A stretch of DNA of 64,000 nucleotides, taken from Chlamydoabsidia padenii. Taxonomy: Eukaryota; Mucoromycota; Mucoromycetes; Mucorales; Cunninghamellaceae. Position 1 is the first letter of the stretch. Each line of letters opens with the position of its first letter. Positions 61,685 through 64,000 of this stretch are shown piece by piece. Location of the stretch: assembly GCA_025330725.1 (NCBI GenBank), contig JAIWND010000038.1:124001-188000 (forward strand), read 5' to 3'. A program made the position numbers and the translations under genes. A model generated the notes under the pieces. That model was not told the origin of the DNA and did not search any database. It was given only the letters and a program-made list of their open reading frames with translations.

Positions 61685-62028
61685 GATGATGATGGTCAGT
61701 GGCATCCACGGATGGTGAGTATTGTTGTTGTAATTCAGTCCAAGTGCTATCTTCCAACTATACAAAAAACATGTTAGTGGAATTACATCTACATTCTTTA
61801 GCCTTTTTTTTTTTTTTTTCCTTCTTTTTTCTTTCACTTTACTTGAGAGGTTGGATAGGTATCGTACATGTCAGGTGGAGGTGGGTAACCAGGTTGTGTT
61901 AGTGTGGATGAAGTGGTAGTATTGGTCATGGGTGAAGTAGAGCCAGGTGTAGAAGGAATAAAAAGAGGTTCCATAAGATTATCATGTCGACCTTGAGCCG
62001 AACGATGAACAAGATCAGACAAGTTCAT
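60371..62028 (-). CDS. ARS-binding protein 2 (Abp2)-like protein
   Basis: Three exons (62028-61843, 61757-61230, 61147-60371) give 496 residues. The recognisable core is IEDGYIQFILHYDSDS followed by KLHNRQIKNWSQLVGQLGL and RVKRWMHKYKIDYFFDYLMG, which I match to the fungal Abp2 family, known in fission yeast as an origin (ARS)-binding protein. The N-terminal part is Pro/Thr-rich with a run of 11 Gln, encoded by a (TTG)n microsatellite around 61648-61683. After the core comes a basic patch, a long Asp/Glu tract and a short C-terminal coiled coil (TTVNDLQTQITTMTNQIDTL). A nuclear DNA-binding role is inferred. Confidence 0.75.
61201..61227. repeat. (AT)n microsatellite in an Abp2-like intron
   Basis: Alternating AT directly 3' of the exon-2 donor site of the minus-strand gene. 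Confidence 0.85.
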
Positions 62029-62575
62029 AAATGATTGTAGGATAAAGAGTAAAAGAAAAGGGAAAAAAAAAAAAAAGGCGGTGATTGGAAAAATAGTAAA
62101 AAGCTATGTTTATTAATCTTTGTTTATATCTCAAAAGGTAGGAGTGATCCTCCACCAATCATGGGCTATAAAAAAGAAACCTTGTTTTAGGTAAAAGAGA
62201 GACTTTTTTAGTGGGACGATGATAGAAGCCTGCCTTATTTGGTACAAAAAAGCTACAAACTCTTTTTTTATAACAAGACGATGCGGAGTTTCATACACAC
62301 TATCAATTTATTGATAGGATTTCACTGAGAACAAAAACAAAAGGTCATTGATATCAATAGCGAGAAAGGAGGTTATATCAATTAGTATGCGCAAGGAGAA
62401 TCAGTATACATATACACTTGAAAATAATCAACTGACCAATTTTACATTGAAGCAATGAAGATGAATGGATTACCCCCTTTGTTTATTTCAACTCCCGACT
62501 AAATCGACCTTTTTATTTCCAACCTCCCGAAAAAAAAAAAAAAAAAAGAGTCCCTTCTCTTCTTTATTACAAAAA
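62029..62575. other. Divergent promoter region
   Basis: No gene. It separates the minus-strand Abp2-like gene from the plus-strand ACBD6-like gene and contains TTCAACTCCCG at 62487-62497, about 80 bases from the latter's ATG. Confidence 0.5.
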
Positions 62576-63596
62576 ATGACAGCCATTCCCCAGATGGAAC
62601 TTTGGTTCGAAAGCGCCTTTGACTATCTCAACACACATACAGTTAGTGTTTCCAAAGAAAACAAACTCAAGGTAAAATAAGAGAATCCATCTCCCTTCTT
62701 CTTTACTAATACAATAGTTTCTAGTTTTATGGCTACTTCAAACAAGCGACAACGGGCGATTGTACGATTCCTAAACCTAATCTCTTTGAATTCGTAGCCC
62801 GGGCGAAATGGGATGCTTGGAACCAATTGAAAGGGATGCCGGCACAAATGGCAATGGAAGCCTATGTGACACTGGCCGAACAACTTGACATTGGGTGGAC
62901 ACGACAAGGTGAATATGAATCAACCTCAACACAGGGTCATCAGGTAAACAAAAGGGGGGTGGATCTTGTCGATAGTTTGGTTTAACATGTTACTTGTTAG
63001 GACCCTGATGAAGATACTGGACACTTGATGAGCTCTTTGGCTCATGGTGATGACGATGACGACGAAGTGTAAGTAGCAGTGCTTAACATGTAGTGTACTA
63101 ATGACTTGTTTTAGGAAGGGATTGATTGGGTATACCAAGAAGAATGATTTGAATGGGGTGCGTGAAGCGATCAAGGAAACAAAGGAACCTGTAAACACCG
63201 TGGATGAAGAGGTAAGAAAGAAAACACAATGAATCATCATCATATAATAACACATTCTTTATATTTAGGGCTTGACAGCATTACATCATGCTTGCGATCG
63301 AGGTTATACTGATATGGTAAAGTTATTACTTGACTTGGGTGCTAATGTCAATGCTACCACAAATGATATGGAAACACCTTTACATTATGGTAAGTAGAAC
63401 ACATCTGGATTTTGATTTTGACTCATGGGATCCTCCTCTCTCTTTTTCTATAGCATGTATCTCTGAACAAGTGGCGGCGGCACAACAGTTACTGGATCAT
63501 GGTTGTGATACCTCACTGTTAGATTCCGATGGCCAAACTGCGTTTGATCTTGTGGATCAATCATTCCTTGATCTTTTGAAAATCCCCATAGAATAA
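62576..63596 (+). CDS. Acyl-CoA-binding protein with ankyrin repeats (ACBD6-like)
   Basis: Six exons (62576-62671, 62725-62943, 63001-63068, 63115-63211, 63269-63389, 63454-63596) give 247 residues. The N-terminal ACB domain has FESAFDYLNTH, LKFYGYFKQATTGDCTIPKP and ARAKWDAWNQLKGMPAQMAM, the acyl-CoA-binding helices. After an acidic linker (GDDDDDEV) come two ankyrin repeats, GLTALHHACDRGYTDMVKLLLDLGANVNA and the next unit ending QTAFDL. The order matches ACBD6, which binds long-chain acyl-CoA and partners in the cytosol or nucleus. Length is close to the usual size for the group. Confidence 0.92.
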
Positions 63597-63803
63597 AATA
63601 TTATATGTACATAGATAAAGTAAAATAGTAGTAATAATAAAAAAGAAGATGGTTTAATTGGATGTTGTTATTGTTTTTTATTGTTGTAATATAAAAAAGA
63701 GGATGCGGTAGATGGTCTAATTGTAAAAAAAAAAAAAAAAAACAGGGGGGAAGTGGGAATGCAATAAAAAAATAAAAGAAAGAAAGACATATACAAATAA
63801 AAA

Positions 63804-64000
63804 CTACTTGTTAAAACTAGAAAAGTAGAAGGAAGGAGGTAAGTGTTCCAATAGACTTTCTTTGCGTCGTTCAACCAAGACCATAGTATTGGCAGCCAAG
63901 AAATCACAGGATAAGATATGTTGGAAACTGGTGGTGAGTGATACATCCAGACCACCTTTAAGCTTGGGATGATGATCGTCGGCCTTGCGTTTATTTTGAT
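63804..64000 (-). CDS. C-terminal fragment of a Utp4-like WD-repeat protein
   Basis: Partial: about 65 codons run off the window edge and end at TAG 63806-63804. The visible end contains KRKADDHHPKLK, then FLAANTMVLVERRKESLLEHLPPSFY. The pattern FL..N.MVLVER....LEHLPP resembles the C-terminus of Utp4/cirhin, a WD40 subunit of the small-subunit processome needed for 18S rRNA maturation in the nucleolus. The assignment rests on this tail only. Confidence 0.55.
   Translation of the reverse strand, partial: QNKRKADDHHPKLKGGLDVSLTTSFQHILSCDFLAANTMVLVERRKESLLEHLPPSFYFSSFNK

Overview
This is a eukaryotic, AT-rich window that reads as a filamentous fungus of the Mucoromycota, most likely Mucorales. 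The evidence is short GT-AG introns of roughly 45-100 bases with T-rich 3' ends, close gene spacing, an intron-containing tRNA-Tyr, a GH3 beta-N-acetylglucosaminidase fused to GNAT domains (an architecture known from Rhizomucor), a fungal Pkc1 with HR1-C2-C1-kinase order, an Slt2/Mpk1 MAP kinase, and chromovirus and piggyBac-type transposon remains. Gene models below were assembled by hand; codon phase was checked across the splice junctions of the models.

Left part (1-24 kb): a small F-box/LRR family (four genes near 3.0, 9.4, 20.8 and 22.8 kb) plus two decayed relics in inverted orientation (about 1.35-2.17 and 19.6-20.4 kb). Between them lie a MNN1-type mannosyltransferase carrying an in-frame stop, an aldo/keto reductase, a piggyBac transposase relic joined to a Ty3/gypsy reverse-transcriptase relic, a small low-complexity protein, a GDSL phospholipase-like gene and a GH18 chitinase. 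Middle (25-35.5 kb): a possible 42-residue protein, tRNA-Tyr, Sec61 beta, a Siw14-type phosphatase, a secreted/membrane kelch protein, and a complete, apparently young LTR retrotransposon with matching 406-bp LTRs and a 5-bp target duplication.

Right part (35.6-64 kb): ALG10, a C2H2 zinc-finger protein, Pkc1, a coiled-coil protein, Slt2/Mpk1, a Ser/Thr-rich single-pass membrane protein, an ammonium transporter, two tandem paralogous seven-TM-like proteins of equal length, the GH3-GNAT enzyme, an Abp2-like DNA-binding protein, an ACBD6-like acyl-CoA-binding/ankyrin protein and the 3' end of a Utp4-like gene. Several genes serve the cell surface: Pkc1 and Slt2 are the top and bottom kinases of one cell-wall-integrity pathway and sit within 9 kb, with chitinase, GlcNAcase, mannosyltransferase and ALG10 in the same window.

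The most unusual signals are a short motif (TTCAAATCCCG, often near TTCATGCA) scattered through intergenic and intronic DNA far above chance, a 9-nt microexon that completes the glycine loop of the MAP kinase, a second exact copy of the retrotransposon's polypurine tract inside its pol gene, and a MITE-like family with about 28-bp terminal inverted repeats.
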